Made by a program: the position numbers and the translations under genes
Assembly (NCBI GenBank): GCA_945862355.1
Contig: CAMAYR010000021.1
Location: forward strand, 1-35,706
Length of the DNA stretch: 35,706 nucleotides
From: Devosia equisanguinis
GTDB taxonomy: Bacteria > Pseudomonadota > Alphaproteobacteria > Rhizobiales > Hyphomicrobiaceae
Direction: 5' to 3'
Part shown: piece after piece, positions 15,720 to 22,440 of the stretch
How the letters are laid out: every line of letters starts with the position of its first letter
Numbering within the stretch: position 1 is the stretch's first letter
The notes under the pieces: model-generated
The model's database searches: none
Told to the model about the DNA's origin: nothing
The model's input: only the letters and a program-made list of their open reading frames with translations

Positions 15720-17222
15720 GTGCTTGAGATCTTCCAGAACCTCGCGATCGGGTTCAGCGGCGCGGCGACACCGGTGAACCTCGGCCTATGCTTGCTGGGC
15801 TGCCTGCTCGGCACGCTGATCGGCGTGCTGCCCGGGGTCGGCCCCATCGCGACCATCGCCATGCTGCTGCCGATCACCTACGGGCTTCCCCCACTCGGCG
15901 CGCTCATCATGCTTGCGGGCATCTACTACGGCGCACAGTATGGCGGCTCGACCACAGCCGTACTCGTCAACTTGCCCGGCGAATCCTCCGCCGTCGTCAC
16001 CTGCCTCGACGGCTACCAGATGGCCAAGCAGGGCCGCGCGGGTTCCGCGCTGACAATTGCCGCACTGGGCTCGCTGTTCGCTGGTTGCGTCGGCACGCTG
16101 CTGCTGGCTGCGTTCGCGCCGGTGCTGGCGAAGTTCGCCGAGCAGTTCCGCAGTCCGGAATATTTCGCGCTGATGTTGTTTGGTCTGGTGGCAGCCGTCG
16201 TGCTCGCGTCGGGCTCCGTCATAAAGGCGATCGCGATGGTCGTTCTGGGGCTCCTCTTCGGGCTCGTCGGAACCGACGTCTCGAGCGGCGTGACAAGGTA
16301 CGGCTTCGGCGTCCCAGAGCTGTTCGACGGCATCGATTTCGTGCCCGTGGCCGTCGGCCTTTTCGGCCTCGCCGAGATCATGAGCAATCTCGACAAGCGG
16401 GCCGAGAGCCGCGATCTCCCCGCCAAGGTCGGCAGCCTGTGGCCGACGCGAGAGGAGGCCCGGCGAGCGGTTCCCGCAGTGCTGCGCGGCACGATGGTGG
16501 GCTCCCTCCTCGGTATCCTGCCCGGCGGCGGCGCAGTGCTTTCCTCGTTCGCGGCCTACACACTGGAAAAGAAGATCTCGCGACGGCCGCACGAGTTCGG
16601 CAAGGGCGCTGTGGAAGGCGTCGCGGCACCGGAATCGGCCAACAACGCAGGCGCCCAGACCTCTTTCATCCCGCTGCTGACCCTGGGCATTCCCTCCACG
16701 CCGGTGATGGCGATCATGGTGGGCGCCATGATGATCCAGGGCATCGCGCCCGGCACGGCGCTGATCAAAGAGCGGCCGGATCTGTTCTGGGGCATCGTGG
16801 CCAGCATGTGGCTCGGCAATCTGATGCTCGTCATCATCAACCTGCCGCTCATCGGGCTTTGGGTGAAGCTGCTGAACGTTCCCTACCGCCTGCTGTTCCC
16901 CGTCATCCTCGTGCTATGCTGCGTTGGGACGTACTCGATCGGAAACTCGACGACGCTGGTGGTGTTTCTCGCCGTGTTCTCCGTCCTCGGCTACGTCTTC
17001 GTGAAGCTCGGCTGCGAGACGGCGCCGTTCCTGCTCGGCTTCGTGCTCGGCCCATTGATGGAGGAGAACCTGCGCCGCTCGATGGTGATCTCGTTCGGCG
17101 ACCCGCTGATCTTCGTGCAGAGGCCGATCTCGTTGACCATCCTGCTGCTGACCGTGGCCCTGGTCCTGTTGATCGTGCTGCCGACGTTCCGCAAAACGCG
17201 CGAGGTCGCTTTTCAGGAATGA
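15720..17222 (+). CDS. tctA: tripartite tricarboxylate transporter permease, TctA family
   Basis: The large membrane subunit of a TTT carrier, 500 residues, about 12 helices, starting at GTG 15720 with TGAGG immediately upstream. The TctA signature is present near the N-terminus: GTLIGVLPGVGPIATIAMLL, GIYYGAQYGGSTTAVLVNLP and the DGYQMAKQGRAGSAL motif (about 60-117). A second half repeats the pattern, with LLGILPGGGAVLSSFAAY and AAPESANNAGAQTSFIPLL. It catalyses cation-coupled uptake of an organic acid presented by a TctC protein encoded elsewhere. The stop overlaps the start of the glycerate kinase gene as ATGA. That coupling suggests the imported acid is metabolised through glycerate, for example glycerate, hydroxypyruvate or tartrate; this is an inference from context. 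Confidence 0.94.
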   Translation: MLEIFQNLAIGFSGAATPVNLGLCLLGCLLGTLIGVLPGVGPIATIAMLLPITYGLPPLGALIMLAGIYYGAQYGGSTTAVLVNLPGESSAVVTCLDGYQMAKQGRAGSALTIAALGSLFAGCVGTLLLAAFAPVLAKFAEQFRSPEYFALMLFGLVAAVVLASGSVIKAIAMVVLGLLFGLVGTDVSSGVTRYGFGVPELFDGIDFVPVAVGLFGLAEIMSNLDKRAESRDLPAKVGSLWPTREEARRAVPAVLRGTMVGSLLGILPGGGAVLSSFAAYTLEKKISRRPHEFGKGAVEGVAAPESANNAGAQTSFIPLLTLGIPSTPVMAIMVGAMMIQGIAPGTALIKERPDLFWGIVASMWLGNLMLVIINLPLIGLWVKLLNVPYRLLFPVILVLCCVGTYSIGNSTTLVVFLAVFSVLGYVFVKLGCETAPFLLGFVLGPLMEENLRRSMVISFGDPLIFVQRPISLTILLLTVALVLLIVLPTFRKTREVAFQE

Positions 17223-18523
17223 CGCTCTCCGGCGACGAGGCACGCTCCAAGTTGCTCGAGCGCATGTTCGAGGCCGCCATTGCCGCGGCCCACCCGCGCC
17301 TTTGCCTGCCCCCGCATCTGCCGCGGGCCCCTCGCGACGGCCGGATCGTCGTTGTCGGCGCAGGTAAGGCCGGCGCGGCGATGGCCGTGGCAGCAGGCGA
17401 GCACTATCGTGCCTCGGGCGACGCTGGACGCATCTCCGGCGTGGTCGTCACGCGCCACGGCTTCGCCCTGCCTCCGGTTCTGATCGGCATCGATGAGGCA
17501 GGCCATCCCGTTCCCGACGAGGCGAGCGTTCTGGCTGCCCGCGCGGCGCTGGAGTTGGCGCGCAACGCCACCGCACACGACTTGGTCCTATGCCTGCTTT
17601 CAGGCGGTGCCTCCGCGCTGTGGTCGGCCCCGGTCGCCGGCATCACGCTCGCCGCAAAACAGGCTTTGACCCGCGATCTGTTGCGGGCGGGCGCGCGCAT
17701 TTCCGAGATCAACTGCGTGCGCCGGCACATCTCGGCCATCAAAGGCGGACGCCTCGCAGCAGCAGCCCATCCTGCCCGCCTCGTGACCCTTGCGATCTCC
17801 GACGTGCCCGGCGACGATCCGGCCGTGATCGGCTCCGGCCCGACCGTCGCCGACCCGACGACGCTCGCCGACGCGCGCGAAGTACTTGCGCGCTTTCGCA
17901 TCGTTCCGCCGCCCGAGATCGCCGCCGCACTGGAGGTCCCGACGAACGAGACGCTGAAGCCCGGCGCTGCCGAGCTTGCCCAAGCCACCTACGATCTGAT
18001 CGCCACCCCGCGAGCCTCCCTCGAGGCGGCCGCCGCTGTCGCCCGCACAGCCGGCTATCAGATCGAGCAGCTCGGCGACGCTCTCGAAGGCGAGGCCCGC
18101 GAAGTAGGCGCAGCACATGCCCGACTGGCATTGGATGCAAGGCGCTCGGGCAGGCGAGTTGCCATCCTCTCCGGCGGCGAGCTGACGGTAACGGTCCGCG
18201 GCACCGGCCGCGGCGGTCCGAACCAGGAGTACGCACTGGCCCTGCTCGCCGCCCTGGACGGGGCGCCGGGCATCGAGGCCCTGGCAGCCGACACCGACGG
18301 CATCGACGGTGGTGGCGGAAGTGCCACGGATCCGGCCGGAGCTATCGTCGGCGAAGACGATCCAGCCCGCGCGAAGGCCCTTGGGCTCAATCCCGCCATG
18401 TTCCTCGCAAACAACGATTCGACCACTTTCTTCGCAGCTCTGGACACGCTCGTCCGGTGCGGACCAACCCAGACCAACGTCAATGATTTCCGTGCAATTC
18501 TCGTCGATCCTGGCTCGTATTGA
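17219..18523 (+). CDS. glycerate 2-kinase (GckA/TtuD, MOFRL family)
   Basis: A 434-residue class II glycerate kinase (DUF4147 plus MOFRL domains). ATG 17219 overlaps the tctA stop (ATGA). The same frame is open far upstream, but that part is the tctA coding region read in another frame. Conserved elements are GRIVVVGAGKAGAAMA (about 41-56), LCLLSGGASALW (about 128-139), SEINCVRRHISAIKGGRLA (about 161-180), SDVPGDDPAVIGSGPTV and the C-terminal RGTGRGGPNQE with DTDGIDGGGGSATDPAGA of the MOFRL domain. The reaction is D-glycerate plus ATP to 2-phosphoglycerate. Members are often mislabelled hydroxypyruvate reductase. Coupling to tctAB implies a catabolic route for an imported sugar acid. Confidence 0.93.
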   Translation: MTLSGDEARSKLLERMFEAAIAAAHPRLCLPPHLPRAPRDGRIVVVGAGKAGAAMAVAAGEHYRASGDAGRISGVVVTRHGFALPPVLIGIDEAGHPVPDEASVLAARAALELARNATAHDLVLCLLSGGASALWSAPVAGITLAAKQALTRDLLRAGARISEINCVRRHISAIKGGRLAAAAHPARLVTLAISDVPGDDPAVIGSGPTVADPTTLADAREVLARFRIVPPPEIAAALEVPTNETLKPGAAELAQATYDLIATPRASLEAAAAVARTAGYQIEQLGDALEGEAREVGAAHARLALDARRSGRRVAILSGGELTVTVRGTGRGGPNQEYALALLAALDGAPGIEALAADTDGIDGGGGSATDPAGAIVGEDDPARAKALGLNPAMFLANNDSTTFFAALDTLVRCGPTQTNVNDFRAILVDPGSY

Positions 18524-18923
18524 GGTAACCGGTGCGGTTGCCTTGTCGACGATGCTCGCTCTGTCGTCCCCAGCGGCGGCCGATTTCACGCTGTGCAACG
18601 GCACCTCGAGCCGCATCGGTGTGGCCATCGGCTACGAGGACAAGACCGGCTGGGCGACGGAAGGCTGGTGGAACCTTGCCGGCCAGGCTTGCGAGACGAT
18701 CCTGCGCGGACTGCCGCCGAGCCGTTATCTCTACATCTACGCCATCGACTACGACCGCGGCGGCGAATGGTCGGGCACGAGCTTCATGTGTACCGGCGAG
18801 AAGTCGTTTCGCATTCGCGACACCAAGGATTGCGAGCCCCGCGGCCACCGTCGCACAGGCTTCATGGAGATCGACACCAAGGGCGACCGCGACTGGACCG
18901 TCAGGTTCTCCGATCCGGAGTGA
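18483..18923 (+). CDS. DUF1036 family exported protein
   Basis: A 146-residue secreted or periplasmic protein of the DUF1036 family. ATG 18483 is chosen because it supplies a full signal peptide (basic start, hydrophobic VTGAVALSTMLALSSPAAA, cut before DFTLCN). It overlaps the 3' end of the glycerate kinase gene by 41 bases in another frame. ATG 18552 is an alternative that would leave too short a signal. Mature-domain features are DFTLCNGTSSRIGVAIGYED, GWWNLAGQACETIL, YLYIYAIDYDRGGEW and a Cys pattern (C in LCN, C in QAC, C in FMC, C in KDC) consistent with two disulfides. The function of DUF1036 is unknown. Operon membership with tctBA-glycerate kinase is suggested by the overlap. Confidence 0.85.
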   Translation: MISVQFSSILARIEVTGAVALSTMLALSSPAAADFTLCNGTSSRIGVAIGYEDKTGWATEGWWNLAGQACETILRGLPPSRYLYIYAIDYDRGGEWSGTSFMCTGEKSFRIRDTKDCEPRGHRRTGFMEIDTKGDRDWTVRFSDPE

Positions 18924-18935
18924 AGGCGCAGCGCG

Positions 18936-19041
18936 CCTAGAGTCTTTCCGGCGGAAGTGGAAGCGCCAGAAAGACTCTAGCCTCTGATTTGTCGTGCTCT
19001 ACACGCCCTCGGCAGTTCCATCTCGGTCGATCGCACTCTAG
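18936..19041 (-). repeat. Dispersed 106-bp intergenic repeat, copy 2 (inverted relative to copy 1)
   Basis: It is the reverse complement of the copy 1 sequence, aligning end to end without gaps (86 of 106 by hand). It lies between the convergent DUF1036 and moxR genes. Together with copy 1 it brackets tctB, tctA, glycerate kinase and DUF1036 in an inverted arrangement. Confidence 0.85.
18937..18980. terminator. Long near-perfect hairpin inside repeat copy 2
   Basis: CTAGAGTCTTTCCGGCG and its partner CGCCAGAAAGACTCTAG form a 17-bp stem with a single mismatch around a 10-base loop. It sits 13 bases after the DUF1036 stop and downstream of the convergent moxR gene. It could terminate transcription from both sides, although no long T-run follows. 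Confidence 0.5.
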
Positions 19042-19087
19042 CGCCACGTCAGGCGAGCTGAATGCTCCCAGCTACGCGCGCCGCCAC

Positions 19088-19951
19088 TCACTCCCGGGTC
19101 TGCCGCCGTGTCATGAAGGCGAGCCGCTCGAACAGATGCACATCCTGCTCGTTCTTGAGCAGTGCGCCGTGCAGCGGCGGAATGAGCTTGCGCGGGTCTT
19201 TCTCGCGCAGCGTCTCCGGGCTGATGTCCTCGTTGAGCAGCAGCTTTATCCAGTCGATCAATTCCGACGTGGAGGGCTTTTTCTTGAGACCCGGCACCTC
19301 GCGAATGTCGTAGAAGACGCTCAGCGCCTCGTTGACGAGACGCCCCTTGAGACCGGGAAAATGCACATCGACGATCTGGCGCATCGTCTCTGGATCGGGA
19401 AACTTGATGTAGTGGAAGAAGCAGCGGCGCAGGAACGCGTCCGGCAGCTCCTTCTCGTTGTTGGACGTGATCATGAGCACCGGCCGCTGCCGCGCCTTGA
19501 TCGTCTCTCCGGTCTCGTAGACGTGGAACTCCATGCGATCGAGTTCCCGCAACAGATCGTTGGGGAACTCGATGTCCGCCTTGTCGATCTCGTCGATGAG
19601 CAGCACGGGGCGCTCGTCCATCACGAACGCTTCCCAGAGCTTGCCGCGCTTGATGTAGTTGGCGATGTCCCTGACGCGCTCGTCGCCGAGCTGGCTGTCG
19701 CGCAGACGGGCGACCGCATCGTACTCGTACAGGCCCTGCTGTGCCTTGGTGGTGGACTTGATGTGCCACTCGATCAGCGGCGCGCCGATCGCTTGCGCGA
19801 CCTCCTCGGCCAGAACGGTCTTGCCCGTCCCTGGCTCGCCCTTGATGAGCAGCGGTCGCTCCAGCGTGATGGCGGCGTTGACCGCCATCTTGAGATCGTC
19901 GGTGGCGACGTAGTTCTTGGTGCCCGTGAAGCGGGTTCGTGTCTGGGTCAT
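19088..19951 (-). CDS. MoxR-family AAA+ ATPase
   Basis: A 287-residue MoxR-type ATPase starting at ATG 19951. Walker A GEPGTGKT is at 38-45, Walker B LLIDE at 117-121 (within LLIDEIDKADIEFPNDLLRE). Sensor 1 is ITSNNEKELPDAFLRR, with the arginine-finger residues at 175-176. The C-terminal lid follows. MoxR proteins act as chaperones that mature or activate metal enzymes, usually with a von Willebrand A domain partner encoded next door. No VWA gene lies downstream here: the gene ends against repeat copy 2. The SDR gene lies 44 bases upstream on the same strand and may be co-transcribed. A link to the molybdenum hydroxylase about 16 kb away (CoxD-like role) is conceivable but unsupported. Confidence 0.92.
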   Translation of the reverse strand: MTQTRTRFTGTKNYVATDDLKMAVNAAITLERPLLIKGEPGTGKTVLAEEVAQAIGAPLIEWHIKSTTKAQQGLYEYDAVARLRDSQLGDERVRDIANYIKRGKLWEAFVMDERPVLLIDEIDKADIEFPNDLLRELDRMEFHVYETGETIKARQRPVLMITSNNEKELPDAFLRRCFFHYIKFPDPETMRQIVDVHFPGLKGRLVNEALSVFYDIREVPGLKKKPSTSELIDWIKLLLNEDISPETLREKDPRKLIPPLHGALLKNEQDVHLFERLAFMTRRQTRE

Positions 19952-19995
19952 GTCGTGGATCCGCTTCGGGTGATCTCGTCTCAGGGGGCGTCGGG

Positions 19996-20688
19996 TCAGA
20001 AAGCGTAGGGCTTGCCGAGGTAATCCTCGAACACGCCGGTCGTTGCAAGCGTCAGGTGGTCGATGCGTTCGACGATACCCTTCGCGCTATCGTTTGGCTT
20101 CACCGGAGCGCCTGGCCCTCCCATGTCCGAGGAGACCCAGCCGGGATGATAGATGCCGACGGCGATACCGGCAGGCTTCAGCTCGACGGCGAGATTGGCG
20201 CCGAGGTTGGCGACGGCGGCCTTCGACGCGCGATAGCCGAGCGCGTTTCCCGCCGCGAGCTGCGACGACGCCATCATCGAGGACATCAGCGCGAGCTTGC
20301 CGGCGTTGGCGCGTTTGAGATGTCCCATGAACGCGCGGGCAGTCACGAAAACGCCGGTCACGTTGGTCGCCAGCACCCGGTTCCAGTCGGCAGCGTCGTT
20401 GCCGGCGGCCTCGACACCCCCGCGGTTGGACATCACGCCCGCGTTGCAGACGACGACGTCGATGGCGCGGTCGCCAATGCTCAGTGCCGCGGCAGTCAGG
20501 GAGGCCTCGTCAGTAACGTCGGCCCGCAGGACCATCAGCTTGGGGTTGTCACGCGCCAGACGGGCAAGATCGGCCGCAGCCTCGGGCTGTCGCGCCGTCG
20601 CAACGACATCCCAGCCCCGCCCCAGGTAGGTTAGGGTCAGCGCCAATCCGACGCCGCGATTGGCACCGGTTATCAAAACGCTCGACAT
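19996..20688 (-). CDS. SDR family oxidoreductase (C-factor-like)
   Basis: A short-chain dehydrogenase/reductase of 230 residues. ATG 20688 is chosen over longer readings because the Rossmann strand begins at once (MSSVLITGANRGVG) and GGAGAAA lies about 10 bases upstream. Motifs are TGANRGVG at 7-14 (cofactor binding), ADVTD near 56-60, NAG at 82-84, the catalytic serine in LMSSMMASS near 136 and YRASK with Tyr152 and Lys156. The sequence style (ITGANRGVGLALTLTYLGRGW) is that of the CsgA/C-factor-like SDR group. Cofactor preference and substrate are not evident. It lies 44 bases before moxR on the same strand. Confidence 0.92.
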   Translation of the reverse strand: MSSVLITGANRGVGLALTLTYLGRGWDVVATARQPEAAADLARLARDNPKLMVLRADVTDEASLTAAALSIGDRAIDVVVCNAGVMSNRGGVEAAGNDAADWNRVLATNVTGVFVTARAFMGHLKRANAGKLALMSSMMASSQLAAGNALGYRASKAAVANLGANLAVELKPAGIAVGIYHPGWVSSDMGGPGAPVKPNDSAKGIVERIDHLTLATTGVFEDYLGKPYAF

Positions 20689-21354
20689 GCGATGGCTTTT
20701 CTCCGGCTCGTCGACAGAAGCACGACGCGAACCGTAGCACACACCTCGATGCCGACAAGCCGGCCGCTTCACGCTGGATGCGCGCCGGGTTGTGGGCAGG
20801 AACGAGAAATGGCACCCCCGGGGCAGCGGGGGTGGCAATGGGCGCGATATGGGGCGCGCGGCCGAACGGAGCTAGCCGCTCACTTCGCGATGCTTAGCGG
20901 CGTGGGGCATGTGGGGCGCCGAGGAACACGATGCGAAGTGAGCCTGCGGCGTCCCGATTTACCGGTGCCGGGCGTTGCTCCGGATTGGGAGCTTACAGGG
21001 AGTGCTGCGGATGTACCTCCTTGTAAATAAGATAAAATTCACAAGCCGGCTATTGGGACCAGCGGTGCGGTTTGGCTCAACTCAATCTAGAGTGGAGACA
21101 AAGGCAAAGGTACATCCAATTGGTCAATGCTCGGTAAAGATGTGCGACTTATCTTGACTCAACCATAGGTATTATCGCGGATCGCCTGAATTGCCCGGGC
21201 AACGAACGAGCGCTTACCACTTGCGGGCGCAAGCCCTTGACTGCCGCCAGCCCGTGAATAACAACCAGCGCACTTGAACGAAAGTCGAGTCGTCCAAGGC
21301 AATGACCACACCGATCATAAGGTCCCCGGTCCAAAAGTGAGCGATAGACGCACC
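20689..21354. other. 666-base region between SDR and dksA, no convincing gene
   Basis: This holds the divergent upstream regions of the SDR and dksA genes. A GC-rich hairpin (CACCCCC and GGGGGTG, 20813-20834) lies 125 bases upstream of the SDR start. The part from about 21015 to 21175 is markedly more AT-rich than its surroundings and probably contains the dksA promoter, but I cannot fix -35 and -10 boxes with a proper spacer. No ORF here has recognisable content. Confidence 0.5.
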
Positions 21355-22236
21355 ATGAAAGGCTCACCCCCCAGCCCCGGCCACCGGGGCCCGCCAGCTT
21401 CTGCGGCCCGCAACAAGGCGAAGTCTCCCCCGAAACGATCCACGATCGCCAAGAGCAAGGCCCGGGCAGCGCCGACCAAAGCTCCCCAACCGCGGCAAAG
21501 CGCGGCGAATTCCAAGTCGAATAAGGTTCTCGCCACCAAAGCGCCAAAGCTTGCCGCCAAAGCACCCAAACAGACTACGGCGCGCGGTCACACCGGCAAG
21601 GCTGCGCCGCCGGCGAAAAAAGCCACTGTGGGGCATAGCGGCCCCTCCAGCAGCGTCAACGCGAAGGCAGCGCTCCACAAGGCGATGCACGTCGCTACCG
21701 AGGCCAAATCGGGGGTCAAGATGAAGGGTAACTCGGGGGCTAGTCCCGGCGTCAAGAACGGTGCCACGGTCACGGAGCAGAAGCTGACAGTCACGGCAGG
21801 CAACACGACAGCGACCCAGGCGAGCATCGTGCTGCCTGAGAAATACCGGCCTTCGGATTCCGAGCCGTTCATGAACTTGATGCAGCGGCAGTATTTCAAG
21901 ATCAAGCTGCTGAACTGGAGGGAAGAGATCCAGCGCCAGACACGCGAAACCCTCCAAGTTATGCTAGACGATACTATCCAGTACGCCGACCTTGCCGACC
22001 GGGCGACCTCCGAAACCGACCGAGCCCTCGAACTGCGCGCGAGGGACCGCCAGCGCAAGCTCGTCGCGAAGATCGATGCCGCACTGGCCCGCATAGAGGA
22101 CGGCAGCTACGGCTACTGCGAGGAGACCGGCGAGCCGATCGGTTTGAAACGTCTCGACGCTCGGCCGATCGCGACGCTGTCACTCGAGGCTCAGGAGCGG
22201 CACGAGCGCCGCGAGCGCGTTCACCGCGGCGACTAG
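21355..22236 (+). CDS. dksA: DksA/TraR-family RNA polymerase-binding protein with long basic N-terminal extension
   Basis: A 293-residue protein whose last 135 residues are an alphaproteobacterial DksA. The core shows PEKYRPSDSEPFMNLMQRQY (about 161-180), a coiled coil with the tip motif ADLADRA (Asp212, Asp215, Ala217; the DxxDxA that reaches the polymerase active site) and the globular end YGYCEETGEPIGLKRLDARP followed by IATLSLEAQERHE. Only one of the four zinc cysteines remains (Cys, Thr, Ser, Ala), which is normal in alphaproteobacteria. Residues 1-157 are a low-complexity, Lys/Ala/Pro/Ser-rich tail resembling histone H1, absent from typical DksA of about 140 residues. ATG 21355 is used; TTG 21274 and GTG 21337 are in frame alternatives, and none has a strong Shine-Dalgarno. 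DksA modulates rRNA and stress promoters with ppGpp. Confidence 0.9.
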   Translation: MKGSPPSPGHRGPPASAARNKAKSPPKRSTIAKSKARAAPTKAPQPRQSAANSKSNKVLATKAPKLAAKAPKQTTARGHTGKAAPPAKKATVGHSGPSSSVNAKAALHKAMHVATEAKSGVKMKGNSGASPGVKNGATVTEQKLTVTAGNTTATQASIVLPEKYRPSDSEPFMNLMQRQYFKIKLLNWREEIQRQTRETLQVMLDDTIQYADLADRATSETDRALELRARDRQRKLVAKIDAALARIEDGSYGYCEETGEPIGLKRLDARPIATLSLEAQERHERRERVHRGD

Positions 22237-22298
22237 ATTGTGATCGTCCGACGAGGAACAACGTGGAGCAACGAGGGCGAGAAAAGCGCGATCAGTAA
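22233..22298 (+). repeat. Diverged third copy of the dispersed intergenic repeat (partial)
   Basis: CTAGATTGTGATCGTCCGAC and the following bases match the first 30 positions of copy 1 at 25 of 30. After a short insertion, GGGCGAGAAAAGCGCGA and TCAG match the core with a 4-base deletion. The hairpin half is missing. It begins on the dksA stop codon. Confidence 0.5.
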
Positions 22299-22440
22299 TG
22301 GCGCGGGCAGTCATAGCGCGGGCGACTGAATTACGTTCCGGAATGCCCTTCCTCGACAGCCTGAAAAAAGGCCGCCGTCACCGTCGCCATCTTCCGAATG
22401 CCGCAACCCAAGCCCGCTCCCACTGCCTGCATCACGCCGG

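Noticed and set aside
15788-17218. Long open frame upstream of the glycerate kinase start
   Set aside because: It is the +1 shadow of tctA: Arg-rich, without family content, while tctA has clear signatures.
21355-22236. Loss of zinc cysteines in DksA as a sign of decay
   Set aside because: The Cys-Thr-Ser-Ala pattern is the ordinary alphaproteobacterial form of DksA; only the long tail is unusual.
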